Shown here in pieces: positions 30,299 to 37,976 of a stretch of 39,553 nucleotides of DNA. A program made the translations under genes and the position numbers. Within the stretch, counting starts at the first letter, position 1. Each line of letters begins with the position of its first letter. The notes under the pieces were generated by a model. It did not search any database. It saw only the letters and a program-made list of their open reading frames with translations, and had not been told where the DNA came from. Origin of the DNA: Dehalococcoidia bacterium (lineage in GTDB: Bacteria > Chloroflexota > Dehalococcoidia > Bin125); contig JAJEJC010000001.1 of the NCBI GenBank assembly GCA_022828105.1, positions 69,918-109,470 of the forward strand, written 5' to 3'.

Positions 30299-31210
30299 AT
30301 GAGCGTGATGATGGAATCCAACCTCGACCTGCCCAGGCACTCGGGCAAGGTGCGGGATATCTACGACCTCGGCGACCGGCTGCTGCTGGTCACCACCGAC
30401 CGCATGTCCGCCTTCGACGTGGTCCTGCCCACCGGCGTCCCCGACAAGGGCTGCGTGCTGACCCAGATGTCGGCCTTCTGGTTCGAGGCGACCGAGTCGG
30501 TCGTGCCCAACCACATGATCCGCGTGATCGACTCGACCGACAATCCCGACATCCCGGTCCCGCTCGGTCCCGAATACATCGGCCGCTCGATGCTGGTCAA
30601 GAAGTGCGAGCCGGTCAAGCTCGAAGCGATCGTGCGCGGTTACCTGGCCGGTTCGGGCTGGGCCGAGTACCAGCGCGACGGAACCGTCTGCGGCATCCCG
30701 CTGCCGCCCGGACTGACCGAGTCGGAGCCCCTGCCCAATCCGATCTTCACGCCCTCGACCAAGGGCGAAGTCGGCGAGCACGACGAAAACATCACTTACG
30801 AGCAGGCCGTCGGCATCGTCGGCCAGGATGTCGCCAACACGGTCAAGGTCCGCTCGATGGCGCTCTACACCTACGGTCTCTCGCGGGCCCAGGAAGCCGG
30901 ATTCTTCCTCGCCGACACCAAGTTCGAGTTCGGCGTCACCCAGAACCAGCAGGGCGAGGACGAGGTCATCCTGATCGACGAAGCCCTGACGCCCGACTCC
31001 TCACGCTTCTGGGATGCGGAAATCTACAAGCCGGGACAGTCCCAACCGTCCTACGACAAGCAGCCGCTGCGCGACTGGCTCTCGGGCACCGGCTGGGACA
31101 AGGAACCGCCCGGTCCGCCGCTGCCCGACGAGGTGGTCGAGGACATTCGCAGCCGCTACCGAACCGCCTACGAGCGCGTCACCGGCCGCGAACTGATCAC
31201 GGCCGGCTGA
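30299..31210 (+). CDS. purC: Phosphoribosylaminoimidazole-succinocarboxamide synthase (SAICAR synthetase)
   Basis: This 303-residue protein has HSGKVRDIYDLGDRLLLVTTDRMSAFDVVLPTGVPDKG at the N-terminus, the family's ATP-binding opening. VKLEAIVRGYLAGSGW and DTKFEFGVTQ...EVILIDEALTPDSSRFWD follow. Length fits the bacterial form of about 300 residues. It ligates aspartate to CAIR. A strong AAGAGGAG precedes the ATG. It follows the terminase gene by 67 bp and is followed by purS after 14 bp. purB and purC, normally close together, are separated here by the terminase locus. Confidence 0.95.
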   Translation: MSVMMESNLDLPRHSGKVRDIYDLGDRLLLVTTDRMSAFDVVLPTGVPDKGCVLTQMSAFWFEATESVVPNHMIRVIDSTDNPDIPVPLGPEYIGRSMLVKKCEPVKLEAIVRGYLAGSGWAEYQRDGTVCGIPLPPGLTESEPLPNPIFTPSTKGEVGEHDENITYEQAVGIVGQDVANTVKVRSMALYTYGLSRAQEAGFFLADTKFEFGVTQNQQGEDEVILIDEALTPDSSRFWDAEIYKPGQSQPSYDKQPLRDWLSGTGWDKEPPGPPLPDEVVEDIRSRYRTAYERVTGRELITAG

Positions 31211-31224
31211 GCAAACTTCCGACG

Positions 31225-31521
31225 ATGCAGTACAAGGCCGAGATTCACGTCACCCTCAAGCGCACGGTCAACGATCCGCAGGGCCTGGCCATCCGCGGCG
31301 GGCTGCACTCGCTCGGATTCGAGACCGTCGAGTCCGTCCGAGCCGGCAAGTTCATCGAAGTCTGGCTGGAGGCAGACTCGGCGCAAGAAGCCCAGCGCCT
31401 TGCCGATGACATGTCGGACCGATTGTTGGCGAACCCGGTGATCGAGGACTATCGGGTGGAACTAGTTGCAGCGGACCAGGCTCGCACCTCCCCCCGCTCT
31501 GCGGGGGGAGGTGTCACGTAG
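31225..31521 (+). CDS. purS: Phosphoribosylformylglycinamidine synthase subunit PurS
   Basis: This 98-residue protein has YKAEIHVTLKRTVNDPQG, the typical PurS start, and LGFETVESVRAGKFIEVWLEA. PurS forms a complex with PurQ and small PurL that makes FGAM. The family is usually about 80-85 residues long. Here residues after about 86 (TSPRSAGGGVT) and the TAG stop are supplied by a palindromic element beginning at 31486, so the original C-terminus has been replaced or extended. purQ and purL do not follow; hisB lies next on the opposite strand. The gene is 14 bp after purC. Confidence 0.9.
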   Translation: MQYKAEIHVTLKRTVNDPQGLAIRGGLHSLGFETVESVRAGKFIEVWLEADSAQEAQRLADDMSDRLLANPVIEDYRVELVAADQARTSPRSAGGGVT

Positions 31522-31535
31522 TGACGGAGGGGGGG
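31486..31535 (+). repeat. Double-hairpin palindromic element overlapping the purS end, copy 7
   Basis: Hairpin 1 is ACCTCCCCCCGC-TCT-GCGGGGGGAGGT, longer than in other copies. Hairpin 2 is GTCAC-GTA-GTGAC, again with a paired change. The purS stop TAG falls at the hairpin 2 loop and stem. It also sits at the convergent purS/hisB junction. Confidence 0.85.
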
Positions 31536-31544
31536 CAGATGAAC

Positions 31545-32129
31545 TCAACCCAAGGTCCCCTTGGTGCTCGGCGCGCCCGACTCCTCCACGACCCGCACCG
31601 CGTCGCGCAGGCAACGGGCCAGCGCCTTGAACGTCGCCTCGATGATGTGGTGCTCGTTCTCGCCGGCGAGCTGCCGCACGTGCAACGCGAAGCGGCCCTC
31701 ATGGGCAATCGTCTCGAGGATGTGCTTCGCCATCGAGGACGGCAGTTCGCCGATCATCGGTGCGGGAAACTCAAGATCAATCGCCGCGTAGGGCCGACCG
31801 CTCAGGTCGAGCGCGACCTGGATCAAGGCCTCGTCCAGCGGCACAGTGCGATCGGCGAAGCGGGCAATCCCCGCGCGATCGCCCAGCGCCTCGTCGAGCG
31901 CTCGCCCAACGGCGATCGCCACATCCTCGGACGTGTGGTGCGCGTCGACATGCAGGTCGCCGCTCGCCTGCACGGACAGGTCAAGTCCGCCGTGCCGGGC
32001 AAGCTGGTGCAGCATGTGATCGAGCATCCCGACGCCGGTCTTGACGTCGGCGTCGCCCGAACCGTCGAGGCTCAGCTCGACGCGAATGGAGGTCTCGCCC
32101 GTCTCGCGTGTCACGGTTGATGTGCGCAT
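31545..32129 (-). CDS. hisB: Imidazoleglycerol-phosphate dehydratase
   Basis: This 194-residue protein of normal length for the monofunctional enzyme has GVGMLDHMLHQLARHGG, DAHHTSEDVAIAVG, and GENEHHIIEATFKALARCL. These contribute the histidine-rich dimanganese site. It dehydrates imidazole glycerol phosphate in histidine synthesis. I chose ATG 32129; a start at 32270 would run through the divergent ferritin-like gene promoter. It is separated from hisD and hisC (about 35.5-38 kb) by four unrelated genes, so the histidine genes are split in this window. Confidence 0.95.
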   Translation of the reverse strand: MRTSTVTRETGETSIRVELSLDGSGDADVKTGVGMLDHMLHQLARHGGLDLSVQASGDLHVDAHHTSEDVAIAVGRALDEALGDRAGIARFADRTVPLDEALIQVALDLSGRPYAAIDLEFPAPMIGELPSSMAKHILETIAHEGRFALHVRQLAGENEHHIIEATFKALARCLRDAVRVVEESGAPSTKGTLG

Positions 32130-32173
32130 GCGCTCACTGTGTCGCAGATGGCGGGCATTGTCCAGTACGGACG

Positions 32174-32179
32174 TACACT
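32174..32179 (+). promoter_or_regulatory. Candidate -10 box of the ferritin-like gene
   Basis: TACACT followed by GAAC, 56 nt before the start codon. The same TACACTGAAC string precedes the S49 protease gene at 10414. The predicted leader contains CAGGGAGCAGACG before the ATG, giving a ribosome-binding site. Confidence 0.35.
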
Positions 32180-32235
32180 GAACGCCGGGCTCGGCTCCGC
32201 CAGGGCGGAGAAGGAACGCGCAGGGAGCAGACGAC

Positions 32236-32661
32236 ATGGAACGTGCCGAGCTGATCGACAAGCTCAACATCGACCTGGCGGCGGAGCTGGCCGCGATTGT
32301 CGCCTACATCACCTACGCCGCCCGCGTCGATGGCCCGCACCGGCCGCAACTGTCGCAGTTCTTCACGGCCGAGGTCAGCGGCGAGCAGATTCACGCGAGC
32401 TACCTGGCCAACAAGATCGTCTCGCTCGGCGGCGAGCCGACCACCGTCCCCGCCGACGTGCCGCTGCCCAATGGCAACCGCGCCATGCTCGAGTGTGTAT
32501 TGACCATGGAACGCGAGGCCGTCAGCCGCTACTCGCAACGACTGCAAGACGCCGAAGCCTTCGGCGACATCGCCCTCAAGGTCACGCTCGAGGACTTCAT
32601 CCGAGACGAAACCAGCCACGTCGAGGAAACCGAAGCCATCCTGCGTCATTGGGATCTGTGA
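32236..32661 (+). CDS. Ferritin-like diiron-domain protein
   Basis: This 141-residue four-helix protein has Glu17 in helix A and Glu50-x-x-His53 in helix B. A glutamate in helix C (Glu92 or Glu94, TMEREAVSRY) and Glu125-x-x-His128 in helix D complete a diiron carboxylate pattern. It resembles small bacterioferritin- or rubrerythrin-like proteins and lacks rubredoxin cysteines. It could store iron, detoxify peroxide or act as an oxidase. It stands alone, divergent from hisB, and is followed by a cluster of tandem repeats. Confidence 0.82.
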   Translation: MERAELIDKLNIDLAAELAAIVAYITYAARVDGPHRPQLSQFFTAEVSGEQIHASYLANKIVSLGGEPTTVPADVPLPNGNRAMLECVLTMEREAVSRYSQRLQDAEAFGDIALKVTLEDFIRDETSHVEETEAILRHWDL

Positions 32662-32664
32662 TCA

Positions 32665-32821
32665 TCTCTCCCCCCGCTCCGCTGGGAGTGTCGCTGTCTC
32701 CTCCCCGCTCCGCGGAGAGTGTCGCAGTCCCTTCCCTTCTCCCCCCGCTCCGCGGAGAGTGTCGCAGTCCCTTCCCTTCTCCCCCCGCTCCGCGGGGGGA
32801 GATGCCGAAGGCAGAGGGGGG
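32665..32821 (+). repeat. Cluster of tandem 40-bp repeats ending in a full double-hairpin element, copy 8
   Basis: The string CGCTCCGCGGAGAGTGTCG recurs with a 40-bp period (copies beginning near 32706 and 32746). A third copy at about 32786 turns into a full element with hairpin 1 CCCCCGC-TCC-GCGGGGG and hairpin 2 TGCC-GAA-GGCA. A diverged unit precedes them (from 32665). The spacer TGTCGCAGTCCCTTCCCTT has lost hairpin 2. It fills the 160-bp convergent gap between the ferritin-like and PEP-mutase-like genes. Confidence 0.85.
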
Positions 32822-33679
32822 CTACCCCGGCCGCTCCGTCGTCCGCTCCTCAATCGCGTACAGCTCGTCCATCCCCGCCATCTGCTGCACTTCGCGATAC
32901 AGTGACATCAGCTCGTCGACCTCGCGGCCCGATCCACCGCTCGCGGCGATGCTGCGATACGCATCCCGCATTGCGCCATAGGCCGCCACCTGGCCGGTGA
33001 ACGGATCGATCAGGACGTTGAAGCCGTGTCCGGCCAACGCCTCGCGATCCAGCCGGTCGGCCGGCGCCATCATCGAGAGCGGACCGCCGAGCACGCGCCC
33101 CGCTTCCGCGATCTGCTCGGGGTCGTTGGTGAAGAGCATGAGCACGTCGGCACCGGCGTCGCGGTAGGCGGCGCAGCGTTCGAGGGCACGCTCGAAGGAC
33201 TCGTTGCGGACAGCTCCGGTGCGGGCGATGATGATGAAGTCGTCGTCGCGCCGAGCGTCGAACGCCTCGCGCACCTTGTCGACCATCATCGGCATGGGCA
33301 CCAGGTGCTCGACACCCTTGTGATGATGCGCCCGCTTGGGCGCGACCTGGTCCTCGATCTCAATCGCCGCCGCACCGGACGCCTCAATCTCCCGAACCGC
33401 GCGCGTCGTGTGCAGCGCGTCGCCAAAGCCGACCCCGCCGTCGACAATAAGCGGTACATTTGAGCGAGCAGTGATCTGCCGCGTCAGCCCCGCAACCTCG
33501 GTGATCGTCAGCAGCGCCTCGGACACGGATAGCTGGAATCCGAATCCACCCCCGGAAAGGTACGCAGCCTCAAACCCAAGCGACTCAACCAGCCGAGCAG
33601 AGAGCGGGTCCAGGGCCACCGGCGCCAGGATCGGTTGTCCCGAGCGGACGAGGTTGGCGAAGTGTTGTCGATTGGTCAT
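32822..33679 (-). CDS. Isocitrate lyase / PEP mutase superfamily protein with altered active site
   Basis: This 285-residue protein has APVALDPLSARLVESLGFEAAYLSGGG, VPLIVDGGVGFGDA and IEIEDQVAPKRAHHHKG, matching the PrpB/PEP-mutase barrel. Two catalytic positions differ from PrpB-type lyases: the cysteine of KKCGH is Ala117 (PKRAHHH), and DxDxG reads DGGVG, so one metal-binding Asp is Gly82. A classic methylisocitrate lyase reaction is therefore unlikely; a hydrolase or decarboxylase-like reaction is possible. I chose ATG 33679 because it shares a base with the stop of the CoA-transferase (TAATG). The gene stop directly adjoins a palindromic element. Confidence 0.82.
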   Translation of the reverse strand: MTNRQHFANLVRSGQPILAPVALDPLSARLVESLGFEAAYLSGGGFGFQLSVSEALLTITEVAGLTRQITARSNVPLIVDGGVGFGDALHTTRAVREIEASGAAAIEIEDQVAPKRAHHHKGVEHLVPMPMMVDKVREAFDARRDDDFIIIARTGAVRNESFERALERCAAYRDAGADVLMLFTNDPEQIAEAGRVLGGPLSMMAPADRLDREALAGHGFNVLIDPFTGQVAAYGAMRDAYRSIAASGGSGREVDELMSLYREVQQMAGMDELYAIEERTTERPG

Positions 33680-34890
33680 TACAGCCCGTTCTTGTCCAGC
33701 GATACGACGCCTGTCTCGGCCAAGTGATCGATCTCCACAGCCGAGCGGCCGATCAGTTCCAGCGCCTCGCGGGTGTGTTGGCCGATGGCGGATGCGCCTC
33801 GCTTGAGGTGAATGGGGGTTCGGGAGAGGTGGACGGGCGAGCCGGAGACCTTGATCGTCTTCTGCGACTTGGCGACGGGGAGTTCGGCAATCATGCCTCG
33901 GGCGGCGATGTGGGGGTCGTTGATGATCTCGGGCAGCGTGTTCATCGGGGCGGCGATGCAGACGCCTTCGAGTTCGGCCTCCCACTCGGCGGTGGTTCGC
34001 TGCTTGAAGGCGTCGTTGAGAATCGGCTCGAGATCGGCGTGATGCTCGGTGCGGTCGGGGTTGGTCTGGAATCGCTCGTCGTGGAGCAGGTCGTCGCGCT
34101 CGATCTTGGCGCAGAAGAGCTGCCAGTCCTTGACCCCGGCGATGACCATCCAGCCGTCGGCGGTGGGGAAGGCCTGGAACGGCGTGACCAGCGGGTGGCG
34201 GGTGCCGATTGGGCCGGGGACTTCGTCGGTGTTGGCGGCGCGCACGACGGCGTTTTCAAGCAGCGCGACCTGCGCGTCGAGCATTGCGACGTCGACGTGC
34301 TGGCCGAGACCGGACGACTCTCGCTCGTGCATCGCGGCGAGCACGCCGATCGCGGTGTACATCCCGCCGGCCATGTCCCCGATGCTGTAGCCCGGCCGCG
34401 CAGGCGGACCGCCGGGATGTCCAGTGATGCTCATCACGCCGCCCATGCCCTGGACGATGACATCGACGGCGGGGCGGTGCTGGTAGGGACCGGTGTGACC
34501 GAAACCCGAGGTGGAGGCGTAGATCAGGCGTGGATTGACCGCCGCCAGATCGTCGTAGCCGAGTCCCAGCCGCGCCATCGCGCCGGGACGGAAGTTCTCG
34601 GTCAGGACATCAATGCCGCCGGCGGCAGGATCGATCAGGTCCTTGACAATCTGCACGGCGTCGGGATGCTTGAGATCGAGCGTGACCGACTTCTTGCCTC
34701 GATTGACGCTGAAGAAATAGGTCGAGACGCCGTGCACATACGGACCCGCGCCGCGGTGCCGTTCGTTCGTCTCGACATGCTCGACCTTGTAGACGTCCGC
34801 GCCGAGATCGGTCAGGATCATCGACCCATAGGGTCCGGCAAGCGCCCAGGTGAAGTCGAGGACTCGGAGGCCATTGAGCGGTCCCGGCAT
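33679..34890 (-). CDS. Family III CoA-transferase (CaiB/BaiF)
   Basis: This 403-residue protein has LNGLRVLDFTWALAGPYGSMILTDLGADVYKVE, TENFRPGAMARLGLGYDDL and TSGFGHTGPY. The catalytic Asp is in YSIGDMAGGMYTAIGVLAAM at normal spacing. It should transfer CoA between carboxylates through an aspartyl anhydride. It lies 9 bp after the AhpD-like gene and shares a base with the PEP-mutase-like gene start, so the three are one operon. Together they suggest activation of a carboxylic acid followed by C-C bond cleavage; the substrate is unknown. Confidence 0.88.
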   Translation of the reverse strand: MPGPLNGLRVLDFTWALAGPYGSMILTDLGADVYKVEHVETNERHRGAGPYVHGVSTYFFSVNRGKKSVTLDLKHPDAVQIVKDLIDPAAGGIDVLTENFRPGAMARLGLGYDDLAAVNPRLIYASTSGFGHTGPYQHRPAVDVIVQGMGGVMSITGHPGGPPARPGYSIGDMAGGMYTAIGVLAAMHERESSGLGQHVDVAMLDAQVALLENAVVRAANTDEVPGPIGTRHPLVTPFQAFPTADGWMVIAGVKDWQLFCAKIERDDLLHDERFQTNPDRTEHHADLEPILNDAFKQRTTAEWEAELEGVCIAAPMNTLPEIINDPHIAARGMIAELPVAKSQKTIKVSGSPVHLSRTPIHLKRGASAIGQHTREALELIGRSAVEIDHLAETGVVSLDKNGL

Positions 34891-34899
34891 GGCGTCTGC

Positions 34900-35460
34900 C
34901 TACTCGAGATCGAGACCGGGTGTGCCCGGCTCGAGTTGCACGCCAAGCGTGTTGAGCGCCATCGAGACGAGGTTGTACTGACCGGCGGCGAAGACGACGT
35001 CCATCATTTGCTTGGTGTCGTAGCGCTCGGCCAGCGCGTTCCAGGTCTCGTCCGAGATGAAGGCGTCGGCGTGGAGTTCGTCGGCGGCGCGCAGCAATGC
35101 GGCTTCGTGGGCGGACCAGGCTTGATGCTCGGGACCTTGCTTGACCCGTTCCACCTCTTCGAGGCTGAGGCCGGCCTGCTGACCGATGCGTCGGTGCTGG
35201 CCGAACTCGTAACCGGACCGGCAATTCCAGCCCATGCGCAGGATGACCAGTTCGCGCTCGCGCTCCGGCAGCGACGACTCGCCCAGCACGTGGCGGGCGA
35301 ATCGACCCCAGGCGGACGAGAGCTCGGGGTAATGAGCGAGGGTGCGGGTGATGTTCAGCACGGGCCCGCCGCGAGCCTCGGCGCGTTCAAGTTGCGCTTT
35401 GGACTCGCCCTCGGCAGTCTCAATCGTCAACGGCGGCAATCGCGGTTCGGTCAGGCGCAT
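34900..35460 (-). CDS. Carboxymuconolactone decarboxylase / AhpD-fold protein
   Basis: This 186-residue all-helical protein has LPERERELVILRMGWNCRSGYEFGQHRRIG, the CMD family core with Cys80 and His89. The second cysteine of the AhpD CxxC pair is Gly83, so disulfide-based peroxidase chemistry is unlikely; decarboxylase-like or unknown function is more plausible. LRAADELHADAFISDETW is also typical. GGAGGAT lies before the ATG at 35460. It is the first gene of the operon with a CoA-transferase and a PEP-mutase-like protein. Confidence 0.85.
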   Translation of the reverse strand: MRLTEPRLPPLTIETAEGESKAQLERAEARGGPVLNITRTLAHYPELSSAWGRFARHVLGESSLPERERELVILRMGWNCRSGYEFGQHRRIGQQAGLSLEEVERVKQGPEHQAWSAHEAALLRAADELHADAFISDETWNALAERYDTKQMMDVVFAAGQYNLVSMALNTLGVQLEPGTPGLDLE

Positions 35461-35502
35461 CGCATCCTCCTCGCCTCAAGGCAGCGAGCGCAGGATAGTG
35501 CG

Positions 35503-36618
35503 TCAGAGCACGGCGCCGATGCGCTGGATCAGGGTGTCGAGCTGGTCGGCTCGGGGAACCGAGATGCGCAGGTAGCTGGTCAGCAGCGGGTCGCTGTAGG
35601 TGCGAGTGAAGACGCCGACCGCGGCGAGGCGGTCGTGCAGCTCGCGGCCGGTTCCGACGTTCGGGTCAACGCGGATCAGGATGAAGTTGGCCCGCGACGG
35701 CAGCGGCGTGAGGCCCTCCACGTTGCGCAGCGCCTCGAAGAGCTGGTCGCGGGTGTCGCGGATGGTGTCGATCTGCGCGCCGATCTCGGCGGCGTTGTCG
35801 ATGGCGGCGATTCCGGCGATCTCGGCGGCCTGGTTGACGTTGTAGGGCTGCTTGACCTTGATCAGGTCGGTGACGAGGTTGGGGTTGGCCAGGGCGTACC
35901 CGAGCCTGAGTCCGGCGATGCCCGCCCACTTGCTGAACGTGCGCATGACGATCAGCCGCGGGAACTCGGTCAACAGGTCCTTCGCCGAAGCGTCCATGCC
36001 GGCAAACTCGATGTACGCCTCGTCCAGCATCACGGTGGCTCCCCGGTTCAGCAGCGCGAGGAGCAACTCGCGGGGGATCATGTCGCCACTCGGATTGTTC
36101 GGCGAGGTCAGGACCACCACGGCATCGCGGCCGGATGTCTCGGCGGCGCGCAGGAGCATGTCGTCGCGCAACATGAACCGCTCGTCGCGTGGCACGTCGA
36201 TCAGCCTGAGTTCGTTGATGTCGGCCAGGAACGGATACATCCCGAACCCGGGCGAACAGGTGACAACCGCGCCGCCGGGAGGCAGGAGCGCGCGCAGCGC
36301 CAGGTCGAGCAGTTCGTCGGCGCCGGCGCCGGCGAGGATCATCGACGGGTCGAGTCCGGTGTAGCGGGACAGGGCCTGCCGCAGGCTGGCCTGGTTGGGG
36401 TCGGGATAGATGGAGCCAAAACCCGGGTCGGACAGCGCCTGCGCCAGGGCTTCGCGGACACGGGGGTGCATGCCATAGGGATTCTCGTTGGCGTCGAGCT
36501 TGAGGCAGTCCTCGGGCTCCAGACCGGCAATCCGGGCGCGCTCGGCCAGGGGCACGACCGGGGCGTAGCCGGACAAGCGGGCCAGATGCCGGCGGACTCG
36601 GGGCGGGTCGGAGGTCAT
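35503..36618 (-). CDS. hisC: Histidinol-phosphate aminotransferase
   Basis: This 371-residue PLP enzyme has LDANENPYGMHP, TSPNNPSGDMIP and Lys230 in RTFSKWAGIAGLRLGYA, the HisC signature. It transaminates imidazole acetol phosphate with glutamate. It starts within the hisD stop (ATGA overlap, 36615-36618), so the two are translationally coupled. Length and context leave little doubt, although some HisC homologues also act on aromatic amino acid precursors. Confidence 0.93.
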   Translation of the reverse strand: MTSDPPRVRRHLARLSGYAPVVPLAERARIAGLEPEDCLKLDANENPYGMHPRVREALAQALSDPGFGSIYPDPNQASLRQALSRYTGLDPSMILAGAGADELLDLALRALLPPGGAVVTCSPGFGMYPFLADINELRLIDVPRDERFMLRDDMLLRAAETSGRDAVVVLTSPNNPSGDMIPRELLLALLNRGATVMLDEAYIEFAGMDASAKDLLTEFPRLIVMRTFSKWAGIAGLRLGYALANPNLVTDLIKVKQPYNVNQAAEIAGIAAIDNAAEIGAQIDTIRDTRDQLFEALRNVEGLTPLPSRANFILIRVDPNVGTGRELHDRLAAVGVFTRTYSDPLLTSYLRISVPRADQLDTLIQRIGAVL

Positions 36619-37976
36619 TGGTCGCGCCGTCGTCGTTCGAGCGAGCGGGCGTGGGCGTCGAGGCGTTCGGCATGCGCGATCATTTCGGCGTCGGCGGAGA
36701 CCTCGTCCAGCAGCTCATCGCTGACCTGGACCACGGTGGTGATCTTCATGAACTCGCCCACGTTGAGCGCCGAGGAGAATCGAGCCGAGCCACCGGTCGG
36801 CATCACGTGCGACGGGCCGGCGACGTAGTCGCCGAGTGCCTCGGGCGAGGCTTCGCCGACGAACAGGCCGCCCGCATTGCGCACGTCTCCGGCCCGCTGG
36901 TGTGCGTTCTCGACGACCAATGCCAGGTGCTCGGGCGCGTATTCGTTGGCGATCGCCAGCGCGTCGTCTAGACCCGGAACGAATGCAAGTCCGCCTCGAT
37001 TGCCCAGGGCGTTGAGCGCGATCTGTCGGCGCGGCAGGTCGTCGGACTGTTCGACGAGCTGCCGCGCGACCTCGTCCGCGAGCGTTTCGCTGGTTGCAAT
37101 CAGGATCGGCGCTGCAAGGTCATCGTGTTCGGCTTGGGCGAGCAAGTCGGCGGCGACCAGCTCGGGGTTGGCGGTGTGATCGGCGATAATCATCGTCTCG
37201 GTGGGTCCGTAGATCGCGTCGATGCCGACCGCGCCGTAGAGCCGCCGCTTCGCGGCGGTGACGAACCGATTGCCCGGGCCGAAGATCTTGTCGACTGCGC
37301 CGATCGACTCCGTGCCGTAAGCCAACGCGGCGATCGCCTGCGCCCCGCCGACCTTGTAGACCGTATCGACCCCGGCAATTTGGGCGGCGACGAGCTTGAG
37401 TGAGTTAACGGTTGCAGCGCCGTCATCCCCGGGAACGGCCGGCGATGCAATGACCACTTTCGCCACTCCGGCGACCAGCGCGGGGATCGCGGTGTGCAAC
37501 ACCGTCGACGGATACACGGCGGCGGTGCCGGGCACATACAGGCCGACGCGGGCGAGCGGGCGGACGAGCTGCCCAAGCCCGTCGCTCGAGAACGACTTGG
37601 CCGCATGCTCGAGTTGCACCTCGTGGTAGCGGCGCACTCGGTCGGCAGCGTGCTGGAGGGCCGAGACCAACTCAGCCGGCACTTCGTCTCGCGCGCGTTC
37701 GAACTCTTCATCGGTCACGACGAGGGACTCGGGCGCAGCGCCGTCAATCGCCCCGGCGATCTCGCGAACGGCGGCGTCGCCGCCCACGCGCACGCGCTCG
37801 ATGATCCGGCGCACGGCTTCTTCGAACTCAGGCCCGTCGTCGAACAACCGACGCAGGATCTGCTGTTCGACCTCGCTCAGCTCGTCGTCATCGGGACGGC
37901 GGCGGGAGAGGAGTTGCCGGCGCGCCTCATCGGCACCGCGCCAGATCGGGATTTGCGTGTCGGCGGTGCTGTCCAT
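36615..37976 (-). CDS. hisD: Histidinol dehydrogenase
   Basis: This 453-residue protein has VPGTAAVYPSTVLHTAIPALVAGV, GPTETMIIADHTANPELVAADLLAQAEHD and YAPEHLALVVENAH, the zinc and NAD regions of HisD. It performs the last two oxidations of histidine synthesis. I chose ATG 37976, which shares a base with the stop of the upstream gene (TGATG at 37974-37978); a start six codons earlier is possible. It overlaps hisC downstream. It is the second gene of a three-gene unit led by the phospholipase-like gene. Confidence 0.95.
   Translation of the reverse strand: MDSTADTQIPIWRGADEARRQLLSRRRPDDDELSEVEQQILRRLFDDGPEFEEAVRRIIERVRVGGDAAVREIAGAIDGAAPESLVVTDEEFERARDEVPAELVSALQHAADRVRRYHEVQLEHAAKSFSSDGLGQLVRPLARVGLYVPGTAAVYPSTVLHTAIPALVAGVAKVVIASPAVPGDDGAATVNSLKLVAAQIAGVDTVYKVGGAQAIAALAYGTESIGAVDKIFGPGNRFVTAAKRRLYGAVGIDAIYGPTETMIIADHTANPELVAADLLAQAEHDDLAAPILIATSETLADEVARQLVEQSDDLPRRQIALNALGNRGGLAFVPGLDDALAIANEYAPEHLALVVENAHQRAGDVRNAGGLFVGEASPEALGDYVAGPSHVMPTGGSARFSSALNVGEFMKITTVVQVSDELLDEVSADAEMIAHAERLDAHARSLERRRRDQ

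Noticed and set aside
32665-32821. Possible CRISPR array
   Set aside because: The 40-bp units are directly abutting with near-identical content and no variable spacers; no cas genes are present.
33724-36828. Very long open frame on the plus strand (over 1000 codons) opposite the CoA-transferase, AhpD-like and hisC genes
   Set aside because: It is antisense to genes with clear family motifs and has no recognisable domain; high G+C codon use keeps the antisense frame open.
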